IMG/VR virus record: IMGVR_UViG_3300007539_000130
Location: 1-29,635 of that record
Strand: one strand, 5' to 3'
DNA length: 29,635 bases
Source of the DNA: a virus
The notes beneath the pieces are model-generated. The model saw only the letters and a program-made list of their open reading frames with translations, had not been told where the DNA came from and made no database searches. Positions 1 through 7,163 of the stretch are shown here, piece after piece. The position numbers were made by a program, and so were the translations under genes. How positions within the stretch are numbered: position 1 is the first letter of the stretch; every line of letters starts with the position of its first letter.

Positions 1-230
1 AGTGGGAGATGAGACTCCAACTCCCGCTCCCACTAAGAAAGAAGAGGAAGATGAGGATCTCGATGATGATGCGCTCAATGCCCTGATCGACGAGATACTA
101 GGAGAATGGGAAGAGAAGGAGAGAGTGGGAGATGAGACTCCAACTCCCGCTCCCACTAAGAAAGAAGAGGAAGATGAGGATCTCGATGATGATGCGCTCA
201 ATGCCCTGATCGACGAGATACTAGGAGAAT
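1..230 (+). repeat. Tandem direct duplication, period 123 bp
   Basis: Bases 1-107 recur without visible mismatch at 124-230, so the period is 123 bp (41 codons) and the reading frame is kept. The second copy ends at the stop codon. Perfect identity suggests a very recent duplication, a gene-conversion product, or an assembly artefact at the contig edge. Confidence 0.9.
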
Positions 231-232
231 GA
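2..232 (+). CDS. C-terminal fragment of an acidic protein (5' end outside the window)
   Basis: The frame is open from the first bases, so the true start is upstream and only about 76 residues are visible. They are extremely acidic (runs of E and D with a P/T/K-rich linker) and consist of two copies of one 41-residue unit ending in 'ALNALIDEILGE'. No catalytic motif is present. The gene lies directly before the head protease/scaffold gene, a place where many phages carry the portal gene, so an acidic portal tail is possible but unproven. It could also be the end of an accessory protein like the P/K/E-rich one at the right edge of the window. A GGGTAAAAC element follows two bases after the stop. 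Confidence 0.6.
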   Translation: MGDETPTPAPTKKEEEDEDLDDDALNALIDEILGEWEEKERVGDETPTPAPTKKEEEDEDLDDDALNALIDEILGE

Positions 233-233
233 C

Positions 234-242
234 GGGTAAAAC
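234..242 (+). promoter_or_regulatory. GGGTAAAAC element 1 (candidate phage promoter)
   Basis: This is one of eight copies of a GGGTAAAA-type element. It starts two bases after the stop codon of the acidic protein and ends 29 nt before the ATG of the protease gene. The function is inferred from its recurrence and placement. Confidence 0.5.
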
Positions 243-271
243 CACCTTGAGGCTGTCCCAGTCTTACTAAT

Positions 272-2335
272 ATGATCAAAGAAGTACACATCTTTAAAGC
301 CGGGACCCAGACCTCGGCGCAAGGGGTGACAAGAGAGTTTACAAAGAAAGACCTCTCTGAGATCGCTTCCTCCTATAATCCTAGTGTTCACGAGGCTCCG
401 ATTCGGATTGGCCACGAGGACAATGACAAAGTTCCCTCATGGGGATGGGTTCGGGACGTCAAAGTTAAGGGTGACAAACTCTTTGCTGAGATTGACTTCT
501 CTCCCTTAGCTAAGGATTACATTCAGAACGGACTCTATAAGAAGGTGAGCGCATCCTTCTATTCTCCCGAGTCCAAGATCAACCCAGAGCCGGGTAAGTG
601 GTCACTGCGCCACGTCGCTCTGCTGGGGGCCCAACCTCCGGCTGTGAAAGGGCTTAAAGGCTTCGCTTACGAGGAGAGTGATGACGGGATCGTAGATTTC
701 GCCACAACTCTTACTCCAGACGCCGTGTTCGATCCGGAACTCGGACCTACACTCAAGAAGGACATGGGACCTCTTGAACTCCTTAAAGAAAAACTCAATG
801 AGGCTCGCGCTGAGATGAACACTCAGGAAGAGGTGATGGAGCAGCAACTCGAAGCTCCCGCCGAAGTTAAAGAAGAAACCATCGAAGGCGAATTCGCCGA
901 AGGTGAGATGATGGGTATGAAAAAGCCCAAGAAAGTCAAGGGCGAAAAGATGGGCGAGGAGGGCGACTCCGAAGAAAAGGAGGACGATGACTCCGTGATG
1001 TCCAAGGAGATGGAAGGTAAAGATCTACCCGACGCTCTTAAGAAGCAAGCCGCCAAAAAGAAAGCTGAGGCCAGTGGTAAGTCCATGGACGAGGCTATGA
1101 AAGAGAAGGACATGGACTACGGTTCATGCGGCTCCAAGAAGAAGGGCATGTCCTACGAGGAGTCTGATTCTGAGGAGCACGGTGAAGCCACCGCTGAGCA
1201 TGACGGCAAGGTAAAGGGCCTCAAGGCTCCCGCTCCCAAGGGTATGTCCGGCATGGAGTCTGAAGAAGCTGACGGAGAGGGTCCCGTCGCCTCCAAGGTG
1301 AAAAAGCAGCCTAAAAATGGCGAGGCTATGGAGGAAGAGGATGAAGAGATGTACATGGACCCCACCTTTGAGCCTAGCAAGAAGAAGCGTGGCATGGACA
1401 GCGTGGCTTCGTCTGACACTGGCGTGACTCCCGAAGAGGATGGCCCCGGTGGTCTTGTGCGCACTAAGTCTCCGTCCAAGGGTATCAATCTCGGCTATGC
1501 TGAGACCGACGACAACAAGTACGTCGACAAGACTTCTGAGCCTAAGCGTGGCAAGGACGGTATGAAGGGTCGCAAGGCCCTCGATCCCAACAACGATCAG
1601 AGCGGTCGCGGCGAAGTTGGAAAAGCTGGTCCCGAAGGCGAAACTGGCCGCGGTAAGAAGGGAACTGCTCCCGAGATCAAGGGCTTCGAAGGCGACGAGA
1701 AGGGAACCGACGAGGAAGTCGACGGTTACGACGGCGAGACCGGTAAGTCCTCTAAGATGGAGAAAGACCGTAAGAAGACCGGCAAAGCCCCTGAGATGAA
1801 GGGCTACCCTGATAAGTACTTAGATCTCGCTAATGGCGGCGGCACAGGCAAGCAAGCAAAAGGCAAGGGTGTTCGCGTGATGTACGTGAACCACTCCGAG
1901 GAAGCTCCCGTTTCCAAGATTGAGGAGATGATGGCACGCCTCGAGGAACTCGAAGCCGCTAACGCTAAGCTCAAATCTGAAGCGGAGTTTTCTGAGCGTA
2001 AGGCTCACCGCATGCAACTCGAGCAGTTTGCCGAAGGTCTCTACGAGACGGGTAGGCTGACCGAGGCTGTAGTGGCTGCTGAGGACCTTGTAGACTACAT
2101 GGAGGGTTTGGAGCTTGGTACTCTCGAGTTTTCGGAAGGCGAGACCGCCGCTACCCCTTTGATGCGTATCCTAGAAAACCTTCCTTCCCAGGTTTGCTTC
2201 GAGGAAGTTGCAGGTGGCGAGTCTGTGGTGAGAGAGGAGGATCTTGATCCCCACGAAAAAGCGCTGAAGATCTCCCGCGAAGAAGAGATCGATTACACGG
2301 AGGCTCTTAAGCGCGTTCTTTTCACCGCTGAGTGA
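272..2335 (+). CDS. Prohead protease fused to a scaffold-like region (Mu gpI-like)
   Basis: The 687-residue protein has a folded N-terminus of about 135 residues resembling Mu gpI-type head maturation proteases. A GHE histidine at residue 48 and a serine around residues 93-95 in 'KKVSASFYS' are placed like the His and Ser of prohead proteases. Residues of about 190-560 are very rich in K, E, G and M, low in complexity and probably disordered. A helical, coiled-coil-like stretch follows at about 570-610 and an acidic C-terminus ends the protein. In Mu the protease gene also yields the scaffold from its C-terminal part; a similar role here (guiding capsid assembly, then being cleaved) is inferred. 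The ATG is the first start after the GGGTAAAAC element; its ribosome site is weak. The stop overlaps the next start (TGATG). The scaffold-like part is unusually long. Confidence 0.75.
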   Translation: MIKEVHIFKAGTQTSAQGVTREFTKKDLSEIASSYNPSVHEAPIRIGHEDNDKVPSWGWVRDVKVKGDKLFAEIDFSPLAKDYIQNGLYKKVSASFYSPESKINPEPGKWSLRHVALLGAQPPAVKGLKGFAYEESDDGIVDFATTLTPDAVFDPELGPTLKKDMGPLELLKEKLNEARAEMNTQEEVMEQQLEAPAEVKEETIEGEFAEGEMMGMKKPKKVKGEKMGEEGDSEEKEDDDSVMSKEMEGKDLPDALKKQAAKKKAEASGKSMDEAMKEKDMDYGSCGSKKKGMSYEESDSEEHGEATAEHDGKVKGLKAPAPKGMSGMESEEADGEGPVASKVKKQPKNGEAMEEEDEEMYMDPTFEPSKKKRGMDSVASSDTGVTPEEDGPGGLVRTKSPSKGINLGYAETDDNKYVDKTSEPKRGKDGMKGRKALDPNNDQSGRGEVGKAGPEGETGRGKKGTAPEIKGFEGDEKGTDEEVDGYDGETGKSSKMEKDRKKTGKAPEMKGYPDKYLDLANGGGTGKQAKGKGVRVMYVNHSEEAPVSKIEEMMARLEELEAANAKLKSEAEFSERKAHRMQLEQFAEGLYETGRLTEAVVAAEDLVDYMEGLELGTLEFSEGETAATPLMRILENLPSQVCFEEVAGGESVVREEDLDPHEKALKISREEEIDYTEALKRVLFTAE

Positions 2336-3252
2336 TGGAGCTTCTGTCCTTTATTGGTCAGGCGGCTAAGCGCCGGGAGAGTTACATCGACCGTGCCCAG
2401 CGCTTAGCTGAATCCTTCACCTCTCTTGAGGGCCTAGAGGCGGAGATGGAAGGCCGAGCTGAGGCCCTCACAAGAAAGCTCAAAGCCAATAAGATCACTT
2501 TCTCAGAGTTCCAGAGGGCTTCTGCAGAGGATACTCTTATCTCATCAGTTGCAGCTGTGATGCTAGGACTGGGAGAGACAAAGATCCCACAGACTCTCTA
2601 CTCCGAGACGATGGGTCAGATGAAGTACCTCTGGAACTTCTTTGACGACATCAAGCTTTCCCTGGATAATGACCGTCTCTCAGATGAGGAGAATTACCAG
2701 GAGGAGGAGGATGATGATTGGTACTATCCTGTCCCGGGAGAAGACCAACCCCTCACTGTGTCCCAAGATGAAAGAAATCTCGAAGCTCCGGTAGTCTCTG
2801 CTCCCACATCTCTTGTCATCCCCCTCACAGGGGCTCGAGCTACCAAAGCGGCAATTCGAGCGGCTAAGACTACAGTTAAAGACACTCAGAAAGAGGGCAA
2901 AGGCCGTAAGATTAGTCCTACCGCTGAGACCGACACTCAGGCTGAGAAAGCTCAAAAGGAATCCAAACCGAGGCAAAGGCAGAGAGGCCCCGCTACCTGG
3001 AATGGACTCGGCGCTCGTCTTAAGAGATTCTTAGTCACTCCTCTCTGGAGATGGTTCGTCACAGGGGAGTCTTCCAAGAAGAGAACCGAGGGATTCAAAG
3101 AGATGCGGCGCAGCTCAAAGCACGATAGGAGAGTGTGTGAGGACTGCAAATACTACGACTCTCTCGGCTGGGTGCCAATCGGATCTCTCCCTATGCCAGG
3201 AGTGGGGTGTAGGTGCCATGACCGCTGCCGGTGTGTGATCAAGTATAGGTAG
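2335..3252 (+). CDS. Minor head protein, Mu gpF / SPP1 gp7-like
   Basis: The protein is about 305 residues. Its C-terminus carries the cysteine signature of the head morphogenesis family: 'CEDCKYY', then 'LPMPGVGCRCHDRCRC' and a basic end, matching the C-x2-C...C-x-C pattern that closes Mu gpF and SPP1 gp7 relatives. The N-terminal half is helical and a charged linker of about 100 residues joins it to the C-terminal domain. Family members are low-copy proteins on the inside of the head near the portal. I chose ATG 2335, which overlaps the upstream stop, over GTG 2332. The neighbours (protease before, decoration and capsid after) fit. No ADP-ribosyltransferase or nuclease domain is visible here, unlike some gp7 fusions. 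Confidence 0.65.
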   Translation: MELLSFIGQAAKRRESYIDRAQRLAESFTSLEGLEAEMEGRAEALTRKLKANKITFSEFQRASAEDTLISSVAAVMLGLGETKIPQTLYSETMGQMKYLWNFFDDIKLSLDNDRLSDEENYQEEEDDDWYYPVPGEDQPLTVSQDERNLEAPVVSAPTSLVIPLTGARATKAAIRAAKTTVKDTQKEGKGRKISPTAETDTQAEKAQKESKPRQRQRGPATWNGLGARLKRFLVTPLWRWFVTGESSKKRTEGFKEMRRSSKHDRRVCEDCKYYDSLGWVPIGSLPMPGVGCRCHDRCRCVIKYR

Positions 3253-3280
3253 CTATTGAAACCTGTCCCATGTTAGGGGT

Positions 3281-3289
3281 GGGTAAAAC
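3281..3289 (+). promoter_or_regulatory. GGGTAAAAC element 2
   Basis: The element lies in the 103-bp gap between the minor head gene and the decoration gene, 67 nt before the ATG. This is the longest spacing in the set and leaves room for the hairpin at 3304-3321 in the leader. Confidence 0.5.
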
Positions 3290-3303
3290 AACACTGTGAA
3301 GAC

Positions 3304-3321
3304 CCGTCTAAGAAAAGACGG
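3304..3321 (+). promoter_or_regulatory. Leader hairpin upstream of the decoration gene
   Basis: CCGTCT and AGACGG form a perfect 6-bp stem around a 6-base loop. No U-tract follows, so it is unlikely to be an intrinsic terminator. Lying between element 2 and the ribosome site AGGAGA, it may stabilise or process the mRNA of a highly expressed head protein. Confidence 0.4.
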
Positions 3322-3355
3322 CAATTGATATCCTTTTCATCTTAGGAGAAAACAC

Positions 3356-3802
3356 ATGGCTGCACCTGTTTATGGGCGTCAGTATGTAAGATTTGCAGAA
3401 AGTTTCCAGGTCGCTCAAGGCACCGCCGTTAATGAATTCCGTGTGGTCGAACTGACCGCGGCTCCCGGCACCGTACCCCTGCTCGTTCAACAGTCCAACG
3501 GCGGCGAATCCGTGGGCGTGGCACAGTTCACGATGAACGACAACGTTCCCGCGACCGGTTTCGCAACCGACGAGACTCGCATGCTGACCGTGGCTACCTC
3601 CGGTCTGCTGCTAATTTCCGCCGAGGCCGGTGCTAACGTGCCCGTGGCCGCTGACATCGGTACCGCTCTCGAGGTGAACGCCAACGGTCAGGCAGTGACT
3701 AACGCTGCCGGCGCCGCTGTGACTGTCAACGGCACAACCCCGATCATCCGCGAAGTTCTCACCCAAGGCGGTGAGGATTACGTGCTCGTCAGCTTCAGCT
3801 AA
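3356..3802 (+). CDS. Capsid decoration-like protein (DUF2190-like)
   Basis: The 148-residue protein is rich in A, V, G and T with a beta-strand pattern. Phrases such as 'FRVVELTA', 'SVGVAQFTMND' and 'ADIGTALEVNANGQAVTNA' resemble DUF2190-type small head proteins that sit beside major capsid genes and are thought to decorate or stabilise the shell. The start is well set by AGGAGA about 8 nt before the ATG. Codon use is strongly biased, as in the capsid gene, which suggests high expression. It is located between the protease/minor head genes and the capsid gene, the usual place for a decoration protein. The family call rests on my reading of pattern and context. Confidence 0.6.
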   Translation: MAAPVYGRQYVRFAESFQVAQGTAVNEFRVVELTAAPGTVPLLVQQSNGGESVGVAQFTMNDNVPATGFATDETRMLTVATSGLLLISAEAGANVPVAADIGTALEVNANGQAVTNAAGAAVTVNGTTPIIREVLTQGGEDYVLVSFS

Positions 3803-3807
3803 TTTCA

Positions 3808-3847
3808 CCCTGGCATCTAACCTCTTGGGGTTGGTGTAAGTCCAGGG
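3808..3847 (+). promoter_or_regulatory. Imperfect long hairpin between decoration and capsid genes
   Basis: CCCTGG at 3808 pairs with CCAGGG ending at 3847, and an inner AACC/GGTT stem can form. No T-run follows. It may be an attenuator, a partial terminator or a processing site that sets the decoration to capsid ratio. The ribosome site AGAAGGAGA of the capsid gene lies about 20 nt downstream. Confidence 0.4.
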
Positions 3848-3884
3848 ACAAACTATATCTTCTGCAGAAGGAGACTTAAAGTCA

Positions 3885-6160
3885 ATGATGAATCGATAGG
3901 TTCCTTCGTGGAGTGATCCGCGTCGAACACCGGGTGAATTGCTGGAACTCTGAAAGGAGAATCAGCAGCGAAGCCACAGAGGGCTTAGGTTCTGTGGAAC
4001 GTTCAACGACTAGGTGGATGAGTCCCAACAATAACTCCACCCAAGAGCGCCCGGCTCCCGATCAACTGCAAAGACGATCGGGATGATGATATAGTCTGAA
4101 CTTACGGGAACAGTAACCGTAAGAAGTAAGAGCTAAACTCTCTTACGATAACACATTTGCTTCGTGACACCTACGGTGGTGTCGATTGTGAAAACGGTCC
4201 CGCTCTTTCGTAAGAAGGATGCGAGAACTGGGTGAATTGCTGGAACCCTGAAATGGGAATCAGCAGCCAAGTTTATCTCGGGTGTCTATTTGTAAAATAG
4301 ATTGAGATAAAAAGGTTCAACGACTAGGAAGTGAGTGACCCAACAATAACCTTCCCACGAGCGCCCAGCTCCCCTGAGTACACAGAATTCATTTCATCTT
4401 TCCTTTATCGCAAAGAAAAACCAGAGGGGTATCACGAACTTCATCACATCATTTCAAGATGTCTTGGCGGTTCTGACGATACTTCAAACTTAGTTTGGCT
4501 TACTCCAATAGAGCACCTACAAGCGCATAAGCTGCTTATAGACGCTTTCCCAGAAAAAGTCAAACTTAAGCAAGCCTACTGGTTTATGTCTCATCTAGAC
4601 GGACGAGAACTTTCTCCTCAAGAATACTTAGACCTACGAACAAAATGTTTAGACGGTCTAAAAACAAACTTAGGGAGAAATTTCTCTGAAGAATGGAGAA
4701 AAAACATAGGGAAAGCCCACAAGAACAAAACTATTTCTGAAGAGCATAAGAAACTTAATTCTAAGTTTATGAAGGCTCTGATGGAGAATGATCCGACCGC
4801 CCGAGAAAACTCTCGAAAGGGCGGACTAGCTACTGGCAAAATGCTATGGTGGCATAAAGAGGATCAAGTTACAAGATCTCATTCCTGTCCGGGTGACGGC
4901 TGGGAAAGAGGTAGAGGGCCCCAAGGAAAATATTTTGCCGCTAAAGGTGGCAAGATGTCTAAAGGAAAAACTCGCTGGTACCGAATTGCAGAAGACGGTA
5001 TCGTAGAGAGAACCAGGAGTAAAGAATGTCCTGGAGATGGATGGATTAAAGGCGTATTCAAGGGATGATGATATAGTCTGAACTTACGGGAATGAAAACC
5101 GTAAGAAGTAAAAGCTAAACTCTTTTACGATAACATACTGCCTATTCTCACAACCCTGGCTCAGGGCTTCATGCTGCCCGAGACCAGCATCGCAAACTTC
5201 ATTGCCCCTGTGGTGGACACCCCCACCCGCGCCGGTAAAATCCTGCGCTTCGGCAAGGAAGCCTTCGCTATCTCCGACTACCGTCGCGCCTACGGCACCA
5301 ACATCCCCGCCGTTCAAAGCCGCTTCGACACCGACGCTTACGCTCTCGAGCAAGAAGTGATCGCTTGGGAACTTCCCGAGGAAGTGATCGAGAACGCCGG
5401 TGAGGGCCCTGCTCAAGTCGACCTGCGCGCCATTGAGACACGCAACGCGATGTCCCGCCTCATGAACAGCTACGAGGTGACCGTGTCCAATGCGGTGAGC
5501 ACCACAGGTAACTACGAAGCCGGCAACATTGTCGCCGGTGGTACCCTGGGACTCGGTTACGCTAACTGGACCACCTACGATGCTAACGCCACCACGATCG
5601 GCATCTCCTCCGGTGGTGCTAGCTGGGGTGCAGCTGGCAACAACCCCATCGCCGACGTTCTCAACTGGAAGCGTGCCGTATCCAATCAGATCGGTATTCG
5701 TCCCAATGGCGCCGTAATCGGCACCGCTGTGTTCGACAGCCTGCTGACCAACGCCGCGATTCTGGATCGCATTCAGTTCACGACCGCCGACTCGATAGAC
5801 GTGGACGTGCTCGCACGTTACTTCGGTCTCGAGCGCGGTATCCGCGTGGCTGAAGGTCGTCGTCTCGCCGATGACGGCACTCTGACTCCGGTGTTCCCCG
5901 AAAACGCCGTGCTGCTGTTCTACAGCCCGCTAAGCGCTTCCGATTCCGTGATGCCCGCAGGTGGTGCCAACGCCGCGACTCCCGCATTCGCTTACACCTA
6001 CCAGCTGACCGGCACTCCCGCCGTTCGTCCTGAGTACTACATCCGTGAGCGTCGCGTGGTCCGTGCTGAGATCACCGTAGAGCGTGCCGTGAACATCACT
6101 GGCATGGGCTCCACTGGCGGTTTCGGTTCTGGCTTCTATATCAACGACGTGTTCGCTTGA
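3885..6160 (+). CDS. Major capsid protein gene, split by two group I introns
   Basis: The bulk of the protein is encoded from about 5141 to 6160, beginning 'PILTTLAQGFMLPETS' and continuing 'APVVDTPTRAGKILRFGKEAF'. This pattern is typical of major capsid proteins of tailed phages, where a leading 'TTLAQG' helix is followed by 'PVV...GKI..FGK'. ATG 5171 is internal, since the open frame and homology-like sequence run upstream of it. The 5' end is at ATG 3885, preceded by a strong AGAAGGAGA. Exon 1 is only about 13 nt, exon 2 about 47-64 nt (within roughly 4141-4211), and exon 3 about 1 kb, giving a protein near 350 residues. With the 5' splice sites at 3897 and 4211, two combinations keep frame: 3' sites after 4164 and 5140, or after 4166 and 5129. 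I cannot decide between them. Unspliced mRNA reads only four codons and then TAG. Codon use is strongly biased in exon 3. Confidence 0.8.
3898..4164 (+). ncRNA. Group I intron 1 (no ORF) in the capsid gene
   Basis: The core signature strings of group I introns are present in order: 'AATTGCTGGAA' (about 3938-3948), 'AATCAGCAGCGAAGC' (about 3960-3974), P7 5' strand 'GTTCAACGACTAGG' (4001-4014) and P7 3' strand 'GATATAGTC' (4088-4096). P8 is the stem CCCGATC/GATCGGG, and P9 is CTTACGG/CCGTAAG followed by GTAAGAG/CTCTTAC. P1 can form between exon TCGAT and intron GTCGA (3922-3926) with a U-G pair at the cut after 3897. The 3' end is uncertain by about 25 nt; the divergence point from intron 2 lies just after 'ACGATAACA'. 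The intron is compact, at about 250-270 nt. Confidence 0.85.
4212..5140 (+). ncRNA. Group I intron 2 with an HNH ORF in the P8 loop
   Basis: It has the same core as intron 1: 'GGGTGAATTGCTGGAA', 'AATCAGCAGCCAAG', 'GTTCAACGACTAGG' (4315-4328) and 'GATATAGTC' (5070-5078). Its P9 region is almost identical to that of intron 1. P1 pairs exon TTTCGT with intron GCGAGA (4221-4226) with a U-G at the cut after 4211. A peripheral stem TTATCTC/GAGATAA is extra. The endonuclease ORF is inserted in the P8 loop and its ends overlap core elements. The 3' splice site is either after 5140 or after 5129. It is a sibling of intron 1, probably arising by intron spread within one gene. Confidence 0.85.
4331..5068 (+). 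CDS. Intron-encoded HNH homing endonuclease
   Basis: The 245-residue ORF has the HNH motif 'HHIISRCLGGSDD' then 'SNLVWLTPIEHLQAHKLL' near residues 37-70, supplying the paired histidines, the asparagine and the final histidine of the beta-beta-alpha-metal fold. NUMOD3-like DNA-binding segments follow ('RKNIGKAHKN', 'SRKGGLATGK'), then two copies of a 'CPGDGW' motif. Such enzymes cut intronless alleles to spread their intron. The listed start is GTG 4331, inside the ribozyme P7/J region, and the first in-frame ATG is far downstream, so the true start could be another non-ATG codon. The stop overlaps the 3' strand of P8. The gene is AT-richer than the capsid exons. Confidence 0.85.
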   Translation: MSDPTITFPRAPSSPEYTEFISSFLYRKEKPEGYHELHHIISRCLGGSDDTSNLVWLTPIEHLQAHKLLIDAFPEKVKLKQAYWFMSHLDGRELSPQEYLDLRTKCLDGLKTNLGRNFSEEWRKNIGKAHKNKTISEEHKKLNSKFMKALMENDPTARENSRKGGLATGKMLWWHKEDQVTRSHSCPGDGWERGRGPQGKYFAAKGGKMSKGKTRWYRIAEDGIVERTRSKECPGDGWIKGVFKG

Positions 6161-6198
6161 TCTCTCCTTTACATTCATACTCATAAGGAGAATCTCCA

Positions 6199-6621
6199 AT
6201 GCCAGTCATCATTCCAATTCCAAAGTCAGCGTTCATCGTCACCATCTCCGGACTGGAGACGATCTGGACTCAGTTCTCTGGGATCGTGGATACGGCGGAG
6301 AGCGGACAGTATGCCAACGGCACCGGTAACCGCATCTACAAAGTTGTGGGTCCTCGCTCCGTGGACGACGTCACCCTCACCGCACCTTACGATCCCGCTC
6401 TCGCTCACGCGATCGAGCAGGTTTGGGCAGATTACAACTGCGAGTTCATCACCATCACGGTCCAACCGACGACATGTAACGGCGATAATAGCAACAGCAC
6501 CCCCTACGTTCTCAGCGGCTGCCAGCTTCAACAGCTGACCGTGGCTGAGATGGACCGGGAGTCCGGCGACGTGGGCACCATCGAACTGGTGTTCACAGTC
6601 AATGACTGGACATATTCGTGA
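6199..6621 (+). CDS. Tail tube protein-like (gp19-like)
   Basis: The 140-residue protein starts with 'IPIPKSAFIVTISGLETIWTQFSGIVDTAESG' in pattern, then 'NRIYKVVGPRSVDDVTLTAPYDP' and ends 'TIELVFTVNDWTYS' (strings abbreviated here). This is the strand order of tube proteins of contractile tails: a first strand that names the ligand, a 'VTLTAPYDP' turn and a closing strand. Length is close to the T4 gp19 class. Good SD 'AAGGAG' precedes the ATG. It follows the capsid gene directly and is the last gene before a strong terminator, so head genes and tube form one unit. No sheath gene is next to it in this window, which is unusual. Confidence 0.5.
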   Translation: MPVIIPIPKSAFIVTISGLETIWTQFSGIVDTAESGQYANGTGNRIYKVVGPRSVDDVTLTAPYDPALAHAIEQVWADYNCEFITITVQPTTCNGDNSNSTPYVLSGCQLQQLTVAEMDRESGDVGTIELVFTVNDWTYS

Positions 6622-6664
6622 GGTACTTAGCCCCATAGTTGGTCCGCTTAAACTTATCCCTTCG

Positions 6665-6687
6665 GCCTCGCTTCGGCGGGGCTTTTT
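6665..6687 (+). terminator. Intrinsic terminator after the head/tube unit
   Basis: GCCTCGC, loop TTCG and GCGGGGC form a 7-bp stem (one G-U pair) with a stable UUCG tetraloop, followed directly by TTTTT. It closes the capsid and tube transcription unit. A GGGTAAAA element begins 8 nt after the T-run. Confidence 0.9.
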
Positions 6688-6694
6688 AGTGTGA

Positions 6695-6702
6695 GGGTAA
6701 AA
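6695..6702 (+). promoter_or_regulatory. GGGTAAAA element 3, directly after a terminator
   Basis: The element lies between a strong terminator and GTG 6732 (29 nt of spacing). A new transcript must start here if downstream genes are to be expressed independently, so this copy is among the best arguments that the element marks a promoter. Confidence 0.6.
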
Positions 6703-6731
6703 TTCGTAGAGAACCCCATCAGAAGTAAACT

Positions 6732-7163
6732 GTGAGTAAAACCCTGTTTGGGCCGGGAGTAATTGTCACGTCTCAGTGGCTAAATGGGGCCCGGGAACTA
6801 AAATTCGATGGCGCCGATACGGATTGGCACTTCTCCCCGATTAACGCGAACGACATTCAGCGCGGTGGAGACACGGGCTTAGATAGAGTCTTCATGACTC
6901 TCGAGACTGACCAAAGCTACGGGTCTACTCCGATCACCGGACGTAAGAGCTTTATGGGCCTCGTGCAGTTCGGGGACCAAGTCAACACTAACCCGGCGAG
7001 CGCTCCTCTCTTCTGGAGTACTAACGCTAAGTACAGTCAGGGAGGTTCGGGTCAGAGCTTTCTTGTGAAGTACGCTCAGTTAGACCAACAAGACACAATC
7101 ACAAAACAAATTCTCAACGAAAGAATCAATAACTTTCCGGTCGTCGACGAAGGCTTCTTCTAA
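6732..7163 (+). CDS. Structural protein of unknown function at the head of the baseplate operon
   Basis: The 143-residue protein begins at GTG 6732 ('SKTLFGPGVIVTSQWLNG') and has no signal peptide or membrane segment. It is beta-rich, with 'GSTPITGRKSFMGLVQFGD' and a polar C-terminus 'LNERINNFPVVDEGFF'. I do not recognise a family. Its stop overlaps the start of the J-like baseplate gene (TAATG), and it is the first gene after terminator and element 3, so it most likely belongs to the tail or baseplate. A second tube-like, fibre or wedge component are all possible. Confidence 0.7.
   Translation: MSKTLFGPGVIVTSQWLNGARELKFDGADTDWHFSPINANDIQRGGDTGLDRVFMTLETDQSYGSTPITGRKSFMGLVQFGDQVNTNPASAPLFWSTNAKYSQGGSGQSFLVKYAQLDQQDTITKQILNERINNFPVVDEGFF

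Noticed and set aside
5171-6160. Start of the capsid gene at ATG 5171
   Set aside because: There is no ribosome site before it, and the frame continues upstream with capsid-like sequence 'PILTTLAQGF'. The intron signals at 3898-5140 explain the missing 5' part.
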